A stretch of DNA of 64,000 nt from Geodermatophilus tzadiensis. Lineage in GTDB: Bacteria > Actinomycetota > Actinomycetes > Mycobacteriales > Geodermatophilaceae. The stretch spans positions 1 through 64,000 of the forward strand of contig NZ_PVTG01000011.1 of the NCBI RefSeq assembly GCF_003002915.1. The letters run 5' to 3'. The notes beneath the pieces were generated by a model. That model searched no databases, was not told where the DNA came from, and was given only the letters and a program-made list of their open reading frames with translations. The translations under genes and the position numbers were made by a program. Shown here piece after piece: positions 1 through 8,523 of this stretch; positions within the stretch are counted from its first letter, which is position 1; each line of letters starts with the position of its first letter.

Positions 1-76
1 CACCCGCTACGACAAGCACGTCCGCAACTACGCCGGCGCGCTCAACCTCGCCGCGCTACTGACCTGGCTCCCTTGA
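1..76 (+). mobile_element. Transposase C-terminal end (IS5-like), partial
   Basis: The window opens inside a reading frame that ends at a TGA at 74-76. The last residues include TRYDKHVRNYAGALNLAALL, which resembles the C-terminus of IS5-type DDE transposases, where a TRYDK stretch is followed by a short helix and stop. The rest of the gene and any inverted repeat lie outside the window, so the family and integrity cannot be judged. The following DUF427 gene converges on it after 15 bases. Recognition rests on about 24 residues only. Confidence 0.5.
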
Positions 77-91
77 TCCGGCAGAAACTCC

Positions 92-373
92 CTAGCGGAC
101 CTCGACGCCGCGCCAGAACGCGACGCGGCCGGTGATCTCCTTCGCCGCGTTCTTGGGCTGCGGGTAGTACCAGGCCGCGTCCGGGTTGGTCTGCCCGTCG
201 ACCTCGAGCGTGTAGTACGACGCCTCGCCCTTCCACGGGCAGGTGGTGTGGGTCGACGACGGGCGCAGCACGTCCTCGCGCACCGACTCGCGCGGGAAGT
301 AGGCGTTGCCCTCCACGGTGACGATGTCGTCGGACTCGGCGACGACGGTCCCGTTCCAGGTGGCTGTGGTCAT
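92..373 (-). CDS. DUF427 domain-containing protein
   Basis: A 93-residue protein. It carries the DUF427 pattern of a single small beta-rich domain: a start like WNGTVVAESDD, the central CPWKGEASYYTL stretch, and a WYYPQPKNAAKEI stretch leading to a final FW. These conserved Cys, Trp and Lys residues are typical of the family, whose biochemical role is not established. The start is the ATG at 371-373, because upstream extensions of the frame do not look like the family. It converges on the transposase remnant and is probably monocistronic. Function unknown. Confidence 0.85.
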   Translation of the reverse strand: MTTATWNGTVVAESDDIVTVEGNAYFPRESVREDVLRPSSTHTTCPWKGEASYYTLEVDGQTNPDAAWYYPQPKNAAKEITGRVAFWRGVEVR

Positions 374-542
374 GACCGGATCGTCCTCCGCGCCCGGCCC
401 CCGCGGCACCCCGCGGACGCGTGAGACCTGGTCGGCTGGGCATGGGAGCGGGGGAGGGGTGTGCACCGGCCCGTCGCGCCGGCCCATCGGCGTCGCGTCG
501 CGCCGCACCCGCCCGAGCCGCCGCCGACGACGAGGAGACGCC

Positions 543-752
543 ATGTCCACCCCCGACCCCGACGACCAGCGCCACGGCATGACGCCCCGGCCCAAGCGCG
601 GGCGGGCGCTGCTGCTCGCCACCTTCCTGGGCGTGATCGTCTTCGTCTTCCTGTTCATCACGCTGGTCAGCCAGTGCGGCACGGGCGAGGACACCGCCCA
701 GGGCCCGAGCTCCGTGGTCGAGCACCAGGTGCCCTCGGCCGTCGGGGTCTGA
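543..752 (+). CDS. Small single-pass membrane protein
   Basis: A 69-residue protein of unknown function. It has a hydrophilic, basic N-terminal segment (residues 1-21), one hydrophobic helix at about 22-43 (ALLLATFLGVIVFVFLFITL), and a short polar tail with one Cys just after the membrane segment. A purine-rich GAGGAGA lies a few bases before the ATG at 543, which supports this start over longer upstream extensions. The positive-inside rule puts the N-terminus in the cytoplasm and the tail outside. No homologous function is recognised. Confidence 0.55.
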   Translation: MSTPDPDDQRHGMTPRPKRGRALLLATFLGVIVFVFLFITLVSQCGTGEDTAQGPSSVVEHQVPSAVGV

Positions 753-851
753 TCGGCGACGACGTCCCGGCCGACCGCTCCCGGCCCGTGTCATGCTCCC
801 GGCCGGTGACCGGCGCCGCGCCCGGCGTCGGCCGGAGACCAGGAGCTCGAC

Positions 852-1253
852 ATGACCCACCCCGGACAGCCCGGCTCCAGCGTCCCCGGCCCATCCGGCC
901 CCGGCCGGCCCGGCGCGGCGCCCCGGGGCGCCGGCAGGGGCCGCAGGATCGGCGGCGCCGTCGCGGCGGTGGCGGTCGCCGGCGGGATCGCCGCGGTCAC
1001 CCTCGGCGGCTTCGGCAGCCCCGAGGTCGGTGACTGCGTCCAGCAGGAGGGCGTCGACTCGGTGGAGACGGTCGACTGCGACAGCTCCGAGGCGCAGTAC
1101 CGCGTCGTCGGCACCGAGGCCGACGAGGTGACCGAGGCCGAGTTCTCCGACACGGCCTACACCCCGTGCACGGAGTTCGAGACCGCCGTCCGGGCGCTGT
1201 GGCGCGCCGGGGACAACGGCGACGGCACGGTCTACTGCGTCGAGCCGGTCTGA
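852..1253 (+). CDS. LppU/SCO3897-like membrane-anchored protein
   Basis: A 133-residue protein. A Pro/Gly-rich cytoplasmic N-terminus (1-30) is followed by one transmembrane helix at about 32-52 and an extracytoplasmic domain. That domain shows the LppU/SCO3897 pattern: GDCVQ, then VDCDSSEAQYRVVG, then TPCTEF and YCVEPV. The spaced cysteines are expected to form disulfides outside the cell. AGGAG lies about 7 bases before the ATG at 852. The family is common in actinobacteria, and its role is not known. A strong hairpin follows the stop. Confidence 0.65.
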   Translation: MTHPGQPGSSVPGPSGPGRPGAAPRGAGRGRRIGGAVAAVAVAGGIAAVTLGGFGSPEVGDCVQQEGVDSVETVDCDSSEAQYRVVGTEADEVTEAEFSDTAYTPCTEFETAVRALWRAGDNGDGTVYCVEPV

Positions 1254-1263
1254 CCCACTGCCC

Positions 1264-1300
1264 GCGAGCGCCCCGCCGGACCGACCGGCGGGGCGCTCGC
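1264..1300. terminator. Bidirectional terminator-like hairpin
   Basis: Perfect 16-bp inverted repeat, arms 1264-1279 (GCGAGCGCCCCGCCGG) and 1285-1300, with a 5-base loop. It lies between the converging LppU-like and thioesterase genes, so it can end transcription from both sides. There is no T-run, as is usual in high-GC actinobacteria. Confidence 0.75.
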
Positions 1301-1314
1301 GCGTCCGGGGCCGG

Positions 1315-1698
1315 TCAGCGGTCGAGCAGCGCGAAGGTGGCGACGGCGTGCGCGACGGCCTTCCCGTCCTGCTCGACGTCGGCCTCGCAGATGGTGAGGT
1401 GCTCGCCGCGGGTGCGCACCCGGCCGCGCACGTCCAGCCGCCCCGGCCGACCCGGGCGCAGGTAGGTCACGGTCAGCTGGCTGGTCGCCGGCACCTCGCC
1501 GTCGCCGATGGTGGTGCGCACCGCCTGGCCCATCACCGTGTCGACCAGGGTCGCGACCACCCCGCCGTGCAGCGTGCCCGCCGGGTTGAGGTGCTCGTCG
1601 CCGGCGTCGAAGGCGAGCGTCGCGGCACCGTCGCCGGCCTCCTGCAGGGCCGCGCCCAGCCGTTCCGCGAACCCGCCGACCGTCGCGTCGTCTGCCAT
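1315..1698 (-). CDS. PaaI-type hotdog-fold thioesterase
   Basis: A 127-residue protein with a single hotdog fold. The central HLNPAGTLHGGVVATLVD stretch (about residues 54-73) is the conserved helix and catalytic segment of PaaI/YigI-like acyl-CoA thioesterases; the NPAGTLHGG motif supplies the active-site Asn, His and Gly. The length fits the family. It probably hydrolyses an acyl-CoA or aryl-CoA in the cytoplasm, but the substrate cannot be inferred from context. It is transcribed alone, converging on the LppU-like gene with a shared terminator. Confidence 0.8.
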   Translation of the reverse strand: MADDATVGGFAERLGAALQEAGDGAATLAFDAGDEHLNPAGTLHGGVVATLVDTVMGQAVRTTIGDGEVPATSQLTVTYLRPGRPGRLDVRGRVRTRGEHLTICEADVEQDGKAVAHAVATFALLDR

Positions 1699-1769
1699 GC
1701 GCGGCCGGTACCCGGTGCCGTGCGCGGGACACCCCCCGGCCGGACGGCGCGCGGCTAGGGTCCGCCGCC

Positions 1770-2309
1770 GTGGCGGTGCGGCGGCGGACGTGGATCGCGC
1801 TCGCGGCGGTCGTGGTGGCCCTGCTGGCGGCCGTCACGCTGGTCTGGTTCCAACCGCAGAAGCTGTTCTACGACCAGCGCGTCGACGAGGCGCTGCCGTC
1901 GGCGGAGGCGCCGTCCCCGGCGCCCGCCGGCGAGCCGACCCCCGAGCCGCCGCCCGGACCGGTGGACCTCGCCGCCGGCACCTTCGTCTCCCGCGAGCAC
2001 GACACCGCCGGCACCGCCCGGGTGGTGGGGCTGCCCGACGGGCAGGTGGTGGTCCGCCTCGAGGGCTTCACCACCTCCAACGGCCCGGCGCTCTTCGTCT
2101 ACCTCTCGCAGAACCCCGCGCAGGGGGAGGAGGCGGCCTTCGACGACGAGTTCGTCGACCTCGGCCCGCTCAAGGGCAACGTCGGTGACCAGAACTACGC
2201 CGTGCCCGCCGGTGTCGACGCCGGCGGCTGGACCAGCGTCGTCATCTGGTGCGACCGGTTCGACGCGGCCTTCGGCGCCGCCGACCTCAGGCCCGCGACG
2301 GCGACCTGA
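1770..2309 (+). CDS. DM13 domain protein, membrane anchored
   Basis: A 179-residue protein starting at GTG 1770. A short basic start and a hydrophobic segment (about 7-27) form a signal anchor, followed by a Pro-rich linker (about 44-66) and a C-terminal DM13 domain (about 68-175). The domain shows its usual signatures: GTARVVGLPDGQVVVRLE, GPALFVYLS, DLGPLKGNVGDQNYAVP and VVIWCDRF. DM13 domains are thought to act in extracytoplasmic redox or metal chemistry through the conserved Cys near the C-terminus. It converges on the MarR gene. Confidence 0.75.
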   Translation: MAVRRRTWIALAAVVVALLAAVTLVWFQPQKLFYDQRVDEALPSAEAPSPAPAGEPTPEPPPGPVDLAAGTFVSREHDTAGTARVVGLPDGQVVVRLEGFTTSNGPALFVYLSQNPAQGEEAAFDDEFVDLGPLKGNVGDQNYAVPAGVDAGGWTSVVIWCDRFDAAFGAADLRPATAT

Positions 2310-2316
2310 CCGCCGC

Positions 2317-2745
2317 TCACTCCGCGACGTTGCCGGCCAGGGTGGCGAGCAGTCGCCGCAGCTGCGCCACCTCGGCCTCCGCCAGCCCGGCCCGCACTCG
2401 CCGGTCGAAGGCGACCGCCACCTCGCGCAGCCGCAGGAACAGCTCCTCGCCGGCGGGGGTGAGCACCACGCGCTGTCCGCGCCGGTCGCCGGGGACCGGC
2501 GCGCGGGTGACCAACCCGTCGCGCTCCATGCCGTCGAGGTGGTGGGTCAGCGTCGGACCCCGGACGCCGACGGCCGCGGCCAGCTCCGCCTGCGTGCGGT
2601 GCGATCCGGTCCTGGCCGAGAGCAGCACCAGCCAGGTCGGCGTCGACCCGCCGGCCGTGGCCAGCGCCTGCTCGAACGCCCGGGCCAGGGTGCGCGAGGT
2701 CCGCGTGACCACGAGCCCGACGGGTTCCTCCTGCGGTCCGGGCAC
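2317..2745 (-). CDS. MarR family transcriptional regulator
   Basis: A 142-residue winged-helix regulator. The recognition region reads QAELAAAVGVRGPTLTHHLDGMERDGLV (about residues 52-79), followed by the wing with the MarR signature DRRGQRVVLTPAGEEL. Dimerisation helices flank it. The start is the GTG at 2743-2745. It is divergent from a four-helix membrane protein, and the short gap holds overlapping palindromes that are likely MarR-dimer sites. MarR proteins usually repress themselves and a neighbouring gene and are released by small phenolic ligands or oxidants. Confidence 0.85.
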   Translation of the reverse strand: MPGPQEEPVGLVVTRTSRTLARAFEQALATAGGSTPTWLVLLSARTGSHRTQAELAAAVGVRGPTLTHHLDGMERDGLVTRAPVPGDRRGQRVVLTPAGEELFLRLREVAVAFDRRVRAGLAEAEVAQLRRLLATLAGNVAE

Positions 2746-2766
2746 GCACCGAGCCTAGCGGTCCGG

Positions 2767-2791
2767 TAGACGACTAACCGTTAGACGTCTA
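2767..2791. promoter_or_regulatory. Candidate MarR operator cluster
   Basis: Two copies of a 10-bp motif, TAGACGACTA (2767-2776) and the perfect palindrome TAGACGTCTA (2782-2791), are 15 bp apart and overlap the palindrome CTAACCGTTAG (2774-2784). They fill the divergent promoter gap between the MarR gene and the membrane protein, the usual position of autoregulatory MarR sites. Confidence 0.55.
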
Positions 2792-2802
2792 TCGTTTCCG
2801 GC

Positions 2803-3291
2803 ATGGCCGGGATGTCGCGGCTGTCACCGCGCTGGCGCAAGGGGTGGGTCGTCCTGCACGTCGGGACGTCGGTCGGACTGCTGGGCGCCGACGCCGCCGT
2901 CCTGACCCTCGACGTCGCGGGCGCCACCGGTCGCGACCCGGCGACGGTCTACCCGGCGGCGCACCTGGTGGGCACCGCGCTGCTGGTGCCGCTGGCCCTC
3001 GCCGCCCTCGCCACCGGGGTGCTGCTCGGCGCCCGCACGCCGTGGGGCCTGCTGCGCCACTGGTGGGTCGCGCTGAAGCTGGTGCTCACGGCCGCCGGTG
3101 CGGTCCTCGCGCTCGCCGTCCTCGTGCCGGCGCTCGCCGGTGCCGCCGACGCCGCGCTCGCCGGTCCGCCGCTCACGGCAGGGGAGCGGTGGGGGCTGGT
3201 GCGCAACTCCTCGGCGGCCTCGGTGGTGCTGGTGACCACGCTCGCGCTGTCGGTGGTCAAGCCGTTCGGCCGCATCCGCCGACGGGCCTGA
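2803..3291 (+). CDS. Four-helix integral membrane protein
   Basis: A 162-residue protein with about four hydrophobic helices (roughly residues 15-36, 48-70, 84-110 and 135-152) and charged ends; it resembles DUF2269-like small membrane proteins. The ATG at 2803 is only 11 bases from a palindrome, and no clear ribosome binding site is visible, so the transcript may be nearly leaderless. Its divergent position opposite a MarR regulator with shared operator-like palindromes suggests it is the regulated partner. Substrate or function unknown. Confidence 0.6.
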   Translation: MAGMSRLSPRWRKGWVVLHVGTSVGLLGADAAVLTLDVAGATGRDPATVYPAAHLVGTALLVPLALAALATGVLLGARTPWGLLRHWWVALKLVLTAAGAVLALAVLVPALAGAADAALAGPPLTAGERWGLVRNSSAASVVLVTTLALSVVKPFGRIRRRA

Positions 3292-3300
3292 CCCGGGCGG

Positions 3301-3741
3301 TCAGGCCGGCTCGCGGCGCATGGGGACGTGCGGGATGCCGTCCTCCACGTAGCCCGGCCCGCTGCGCCGGAAGCCGAACCGTTCGTACCAGCCCTCCAGG
3401 TGCGCCTGAGCGCCCAGCGTGATCGGCGCGCCCGCGCACTGCTCGATCCCGGCCTCGACCAGCCGCGCGGCCAGGCCCCGCCCGCGGGCGGTCGCGGCGG
3501 TGGCCACCCGGCCGATCGCGCGCGCGTCCCCGTCGTCGAGGACCCGCAGCGTGGCCAGCACCTGCCCGTCCTCCTCCAGCCACAGGTGCACCGTGGCCGG
3601 CTCGCAGTCGCGGCCGTCGAGCTCCGGGTAGGGGCACTGCTGCTCGACGACGAAGACGTCGACCCGCAGCCGGCACAGCGCGTAGAGCTCGAACGGCGTC
3701 AGCTCGGCGAAGCGGGCGCGGCGCAGCGCGGGACCGGTCAC
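3301..3741 (-). CDS. GNAT N-acetyltransferase, ElaA-like
   Basis: A 146-residue GNAT protein of the ElaA type. The N-terminal signature FAELTPFELYALCRLRVDVFVVEQQCPYPELDG covers about residues 11-43. It is followed by IGRVATAATARGRGLAARLV (about 76-95), whose RGRGLA segment is the acetyl-CoA pyrophosphate-binding loop. The end of the fold has YERFGFRRSG. It is expected to transfer acetyl from acetyl-CoA to an unknown amine. The start is GTG at 3739-3741. It is back to back with the iron-importer operon. Confidence 0.8.
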   Translation of the reverse strand: MTGPALRRARFAELTPFELYALCRLRVDVFVVEQQCPYPELDGRDCEPATVHLWLEEDGQVLATLRVLDDGDARAIGRVATAATARGRGLAARLVEAGIEQCAGAPITLGAQAHLEGWYERFGFRRSGPGYVEDGIPHVPMRREPA

Positions 3742-3788
3742 CCCTCGTTTGTAGCCGAGCGGGCTGTCGGGGCGGCGGCGTGGTCTGT

Positions 3789-3807
3789 TTAGGTGTGCCT
3801 ACCCTGG
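3789..3807. promoter_or_regulatory. IdeR/DtxR-type iron box upstream of ferric iron importer
   Basis: TTAGGTGTGCCTACCCTGG matches about 14 of 19 positions of the IdeR/DtxR consensus (TTAGGTTAGSCTAACCTAA). It sits about 45 bp before the GTG of the iron-binding protein gene. Iron-loaded IdeR would repress fbpABC. A second box occurs at 7702. Confidence 0.75.
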
Positions 3808-3849
3808 GCTGCCACACGCACAGCCGCCGTCGTCTGCTGGAGGACCCCC

Positions 3850-4875
3850 GTGACCAGGCCCGCGCGGGCGACCGCCGTCGCTCTCTCCGCCCTCGCCCTC
3901 GCCGGGGGTCTCACCGCGTGCGGCGACACCGCCGGGGCCTCGGACGCCGAGACGCTCACCGTCTACAGCGCCCAGCACGAGAGCCTGGTGCGCACGATGG
4001 TCGAGGGCTTCACCGAGGAGACCGGCATCGAGTTGGAGTTCCGCGACGGCAACGACGCGGAGCTGGCCAACCAGATCGTGCAGGAGGGTGAGGCCAGCCC
4101 GGCCGACGTCTTCCTCACCGAGAACAGCCCCTCGATCGACGTCCTCGACCGGGAGGGCCTGCTCGCGCCGCTGGAGCAGGCGACCCTCGACCAGGTCGGC
4201 GAGCAGTTCCGGCCCTCCTCGGGCACCTGGACCGGCTTCGCCGCGCGCTCGACCGTGCTGGTGTACAACCCCGCGCAGCTGCCCGAGGGCGACCTGCCGG
4301 CCTCGATCCTCGACCTCGCCGACCCCGCCTGGGAGGGCCGGATCGGCATCGCGGCCGGCGGCGCGGACTTCCAGGCGATCGTCGCCGGCGTCCTGGCGCT
4401 GGAGGGCGAGGACGCCACCCGCGCCTGGCTCGAGGGCCTGCAGCGCAACGCGAACGTCTACCAGAGCAACACCGCGGTGATGGTCGCCGCCGACGAGGGC
4501 GAGATCGACGCCGGCGTCATGTACCACTACTACTGGTACCGCGACCAGGCCGAGCAGGGCCTCAAGGGCGACGACGCGCGGCTGCACCACTTCGGCAACG
4601 GCGACCCCGGCGCCTTCCTCAGCATCTCCGGCGCCGGCGTGCTCGCCTCCTCCGACCAGCAGGACGACGCCCAGCGGCTGGTCGCCTGGCTGACCGCCCG
4701 GGACGCGCAGCAGCGGCTGGCCGAGAGCACCGCGCTGGAGTACGCCGTCGGCACCGGGGTGCCCTCCGCCGAGGCGCTGCCGCCGCTGGACACCCTCGGC
4801 GCGCCCGCCGTGGACCCCGGCTCGCTCGACCAGGACCGGGTCACCGAGCTCATGCAGGAGGTGGGTCTGCTCTGA
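3850..4875 (+). CDS. fbpA: Ferric iron ABC transporter, substrate-binding lipoprotein
   Basis: A 341-residue secreted binding protein starting at GTG 3850. The N-terminus is a lipoprotein signal with lipobox LTAC, so Cys at about residue 23 would be lipidated. The mature part has FbpA/FutA features: LTVYSAQHESLVRTMVEGF at the start, DVFLTENSPSIDVL, and YHYYWYRDQAEQG near the hinge, where paired tyrosines bind Fe3+. It is first in an operon with a two-domain permease and an ATPase, and is preceded by an iron box. A longer upstream in-frame start is unlikely, as it would precede the signal peptide. Confidence 0.88.
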   Translation: MTRPARATAVALSALALAGGLTACGDTAGASDAETLTVYSAQHESLVRTMVEGFTEETGIELEFRDGNDAELANQIVQEGEASPADVFLTENSPSIDVLDREGLLAPLEQATLDQVGEQFRPSSGTWTGFAARSTVLVYNPAQLPEGDLPASILDLADPAWEGRIGIAAGGADFQAIVAGVLALEGEDATRAWLEGLQRNANVYQSNTAVMVAADEGEIDAGVMYHYYWYRDQAEQGLKGDDARLHHFGNGDPGAFLSISGAGVLASSDQQDDAQRLVAWLTARDAQQRLAESTALEYAVGTGVPSAEALPPLDTLGAPAVDPGSLDQDRVTELMQEVGLL

Positions 4876-4970
4876 GCGCCGCCCCCGTCCTCCCGGGCCC
4901 CAGGACGCCGACCGTCCCGGCGTCCCGGGGCCGGCGCGCGCCCGGGACGCTGCGCCGCTCACCGGTCACC

Positions 4971-6487
4971 GTGCTGCTGGCCGCCGCGGTCGCGGCGCTG
5001 GCGCTGGTGCCGCTGGGCCACATCGTCGTGGCGGCCGTGGGCGTGGGCTGGGACGGCATCACCGAGCTGGTCTTCCGGCCGCGGGTGGCCGAGCTGCTGG
5101 TCAACACCGTCCGGCTGGTCGGCGGCGCGGTCGTGGTCTGCGTCGTCCTCGGGGTGGGCGCGGCGTGGCTGGTCGAGCGCTCGGCCGTCCCCGGCCGCCG
5201 GGTGTGGCACGTGCTGCTGGTGGCGCCGCTCGCGGTGCCGGCCTTCGTCACCAGCTACGCCTGGATCTCCCTGCTGCCCGGCTTCGACACCTACGGCGGC
5301 GCGCTGCTGGTGGTGTCGCTGTCGTACGCGCCGTTCGTCTACCTGCCCGCGGTCGCCGCCTTCCGCGGGCTGGACCCGGCGCTGGAGGACACCGCCCGTG
5401 GCCTGGGGCTGTCGACGTGGGGGGTGTTCCGGCGGGTGCAGCTGCCCCAGCTGCGGGTGGCCGTGCTCGGCGGCGCCCTGCTCGTGGCGCTGCACGTGCT
5501 GGCCGAGTTCGGCGCGCTGGCGATGCTGCGCTACCCGACCTTCACGACGGCCGTCTACGACCAGTACCGCGCCACCTTCAACGGGCCCGGCGCCACGATG
5601 CTCGCCGGCGTCCTCGTGCTGCTGTGCCTGGTGCTGCTGCTCGCCGAGATCCGGCTGCGTGGCGCCCGGGGCTACGCGCGGACCGGCGCCGGCGCGGCCC
5701 GCGCGGTGCGGCCGGTGCGGCTCGGCGCCCTCACCGCGCCCGCCCTGCTCGCGCTGGCCGCGGTGGTCGCGCTGTCGGTGGCGGTGCCGCTGGTCAGCCT
5801 GGTGCGCTGGATGGCCACCGGGACCTCCGCCGGCCTCGACGTCGACACCCTGGCCACCACCACGGGGACGACGCTGGCGCTGGCCGCCGCGGCCGCCGTC
5901 GTCACCACCGTGTTCGCGCTGCCCACCGGCTGGCTGGCCGTGCGCCGGCGCGGGCCGGTGGCCACCCTGCTCGAGCGCAGCACCTACCTCGGCAGCGCGG
6001 TGCCGGCGATCGTCATCGCGCTGGCCCTGGTCACGGTGTCCATCCGCCTGGTGCCCGGCCTCTACCAGACCGTGCCGGTGCTGCTGGCCGCCTACGCGAT
6101 CCTGTTCCTGCCACGGGCGATCGTCACCGTGCGCGCGGCGGTCGAGCAGTCGCCGCCGCTGCACGACGACGTCGCCGCCTCGCTGGGCGCCTCGGCCCCC
6201 GCCCGGCTGTGGCGGGTCACCCTGCCGCTGTTGGCGCCCGGCATCGGCGCCGGCGCGGCGCTGGTCTTCCTCGCCGTGGTCACCGAGCTGACCGCCACCC
6301 TGCTGCTCGCCCCCACCGGCACCACCACGCTGGCGACGGCGTTCTGGTCGGCCAGCAGCGCCCTGGAGTACGGCGCCGCCGCGCCCTATGCCGTCGTCAT
6401 GGTCCTGCTCTCGGCACCGGCCACGGTGCTGCTCTCCCGCGACGTCTCCCGGGACGTCCTCCCCGCTGCCCGACGAGGTCCCACCCC

Positions 6488-6491
<4 letters not shown>
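4971..6491 (+). CDS. fbpB: Ferric iron ABC transporter, two-domain permease
   Basis: A 506-residue membrane permease with two fused BPD_transp_1 halves (about 12 helices). Each half has the EAA loop that docks the ATPase: residues around LEDTARGLGLSTWGVFRRVQ and DDVAASLGASAPARLWRV. This duplicated layout is typical of FbpB/SfuB iron importers. The first usual start codon in frame is GTG 4971, right at the first helix. The frame is open back to a CTG at 4872 overlapping the fbpA stop, so the true N-terminus may be about 33 residues longer with a non-standard start. It overlaps the ATPase gene by 4 bases. Confidence 0.88.
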
Positions 6492-7561
<1,070 letters not shown>

Positions 7562-7591
7562 GGGCGGCGACGATCAGGTCCCCTGGTCATC

Positions 7592-7631
7592 GCGTGTCCT
7601 CCTCGACGGTGGGCGGTCGGGGAGGACACGC
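7592..7631 (+). terminator. Terminator-like hairpin after iron importer operon
   Basis: Perfect 11-bp inverted repeat, arms GCGTGTCCTCC (7592-7602) and GGAGGACACGC (7621-7631), with an 18-base loop. It is 30 bases after the fbpC stop and before the second iron box, so it can separate the two units. Confidence 0.5.
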
Positions 7632-7701
7632 TGCGGTGGGGGAGGACGCGGGATCCGGGGACCCGCGCCCCCGGCGCCCGGACCTGGGTGCGGGCCGTGA
7701 G

Positions 7702-7720
7702 TTAGGTGTGCCTAAGCTCA
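7702..7720. promoter_or_regulatory. IdeR/DtxR-type iron box upstream of aldolase operon
   Basis: TTAGGTGTGCCTAAGCTCA shares its first 13 bases (TTAGGTGTGCCTA) with the box at 3789 and fits the IdeR consensus. It ends 5 bases before the GTG of the aldolase gene, leaving no room for a ribosome binding site after it, so the transcript may be leaderless or start inside the box. Confidence 0.7.
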
Positions 7721-7725
7721 CTCCC

Positions 7726-8523
7726 GTGGACCTGCTCCTCTTCACCGTGGACCCCGGCTTCGGCCGGGACGTCGTCGCCGCGGGTGCGGCCGGGATCGTC
7801 GTCGACTGGGAGCGCCGCGGGAAGGCCCGCCGCCAGGCCGGCGAGGGCACCCAGATCAACGCCGACACCGCCGACGACCTCACCCGGATGCGCGCGGCCA
7901 CCGACGGCCGGCTGGTGTGCCGCGTCAACGGCTTCGGTCCCTGGACGGCGGGGGAGGTGGACGACGCGATCGCCCGCGGCGCCGACGAGCTGCTGCTGCC
8001 GATGGTGCGCACGCCCGAGGAGGTCGACCGCACCCTCGACCTGGTCGCTGGCCGCTGCGGCCTGGGCATCCTCGTGGAGACCCAGGACGCGGTCGACCGG
8101 GCACCCGCGCTGGCCCGCCGGCCGCTGTCGCGCGTCTACGTCGGCCTCAACGACCTGCGCATCGACCGCCGGTCCCGGGAGCTGTTCCGCCCGCTGGTCG
8201 ACGGCACGGTCGACGCCGTCCGCGCGCACGTGGCGCAGCCCTTCGGCGTCGGCGGCCTGACGCTGCCCGGCGGCGGGTTCCCCGTGCCCGGTGACCTGCT
8301 GGCCGCCGAGCTGGTGCGGCTGGGTACCGACTTCACCTTCCTGCGCCGCTCGTTCACCGCCGACATGGCCGGCCGCGACCCCTTCCGCGAGGTGCCGCGG
8401 CTGCTCGCCGCGCTGGCCGACCTCGCCTCCGCCGACCCGCTCACGGTGGTCGAGCGGCGCGCGGACTTCGTGGCCGCCGTCGAGTCGGCCGGGTCCCCGG
8501 TCCCGGTGGCCCTGCCGGCGTGA
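7726..8523 (+). CDS. HpcH/HpaI aldolase/citrate lyase family protein
   Basis: A 265-residue TIM-barrel protein of the HpcH/HpaI (phosphoenolpyruvate/pyruvate lyase) superfamily. Visible motifs are CRVNGFGPWT, ELLLPMVRTPEEVDR, GILVETQDAV (the Glu expected to bind the metal) and YVGLNDLRID. Members cleave or form C-C bonds with pyruvate-like enolates in the cytoplasm. It begins at GTG 7726, directly after an iron box, and overlaps the epimerase gene by 4 bases. The link to iron limitation and to a sugar epimerase and glycosyltransferase is unusual; substrate unknown. Confidence 0.75.
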   Translation: MDLLLFTVDPGFGRDVVAAGAAGIVVDWERRGKARRQAGEGTQINADTADDLTRMRAATDGRLVCRVNGFGPWTAGEVDDAIARGADELLLPMVRTPEEVDRTLDLVAGRCGLGILVETQDAVDRAPALARRPLSRVYVGLNDLRIDRRSRELFRPLVDGTVDAVRAHVAQPFGVGGLTLPGGGFPVPGDLLAAELVRLGTDFTFLRRSFTADMAGRDPFREVPRLLAALADLASADPLTVVERRADFVAAVESAGSPVPVALPA

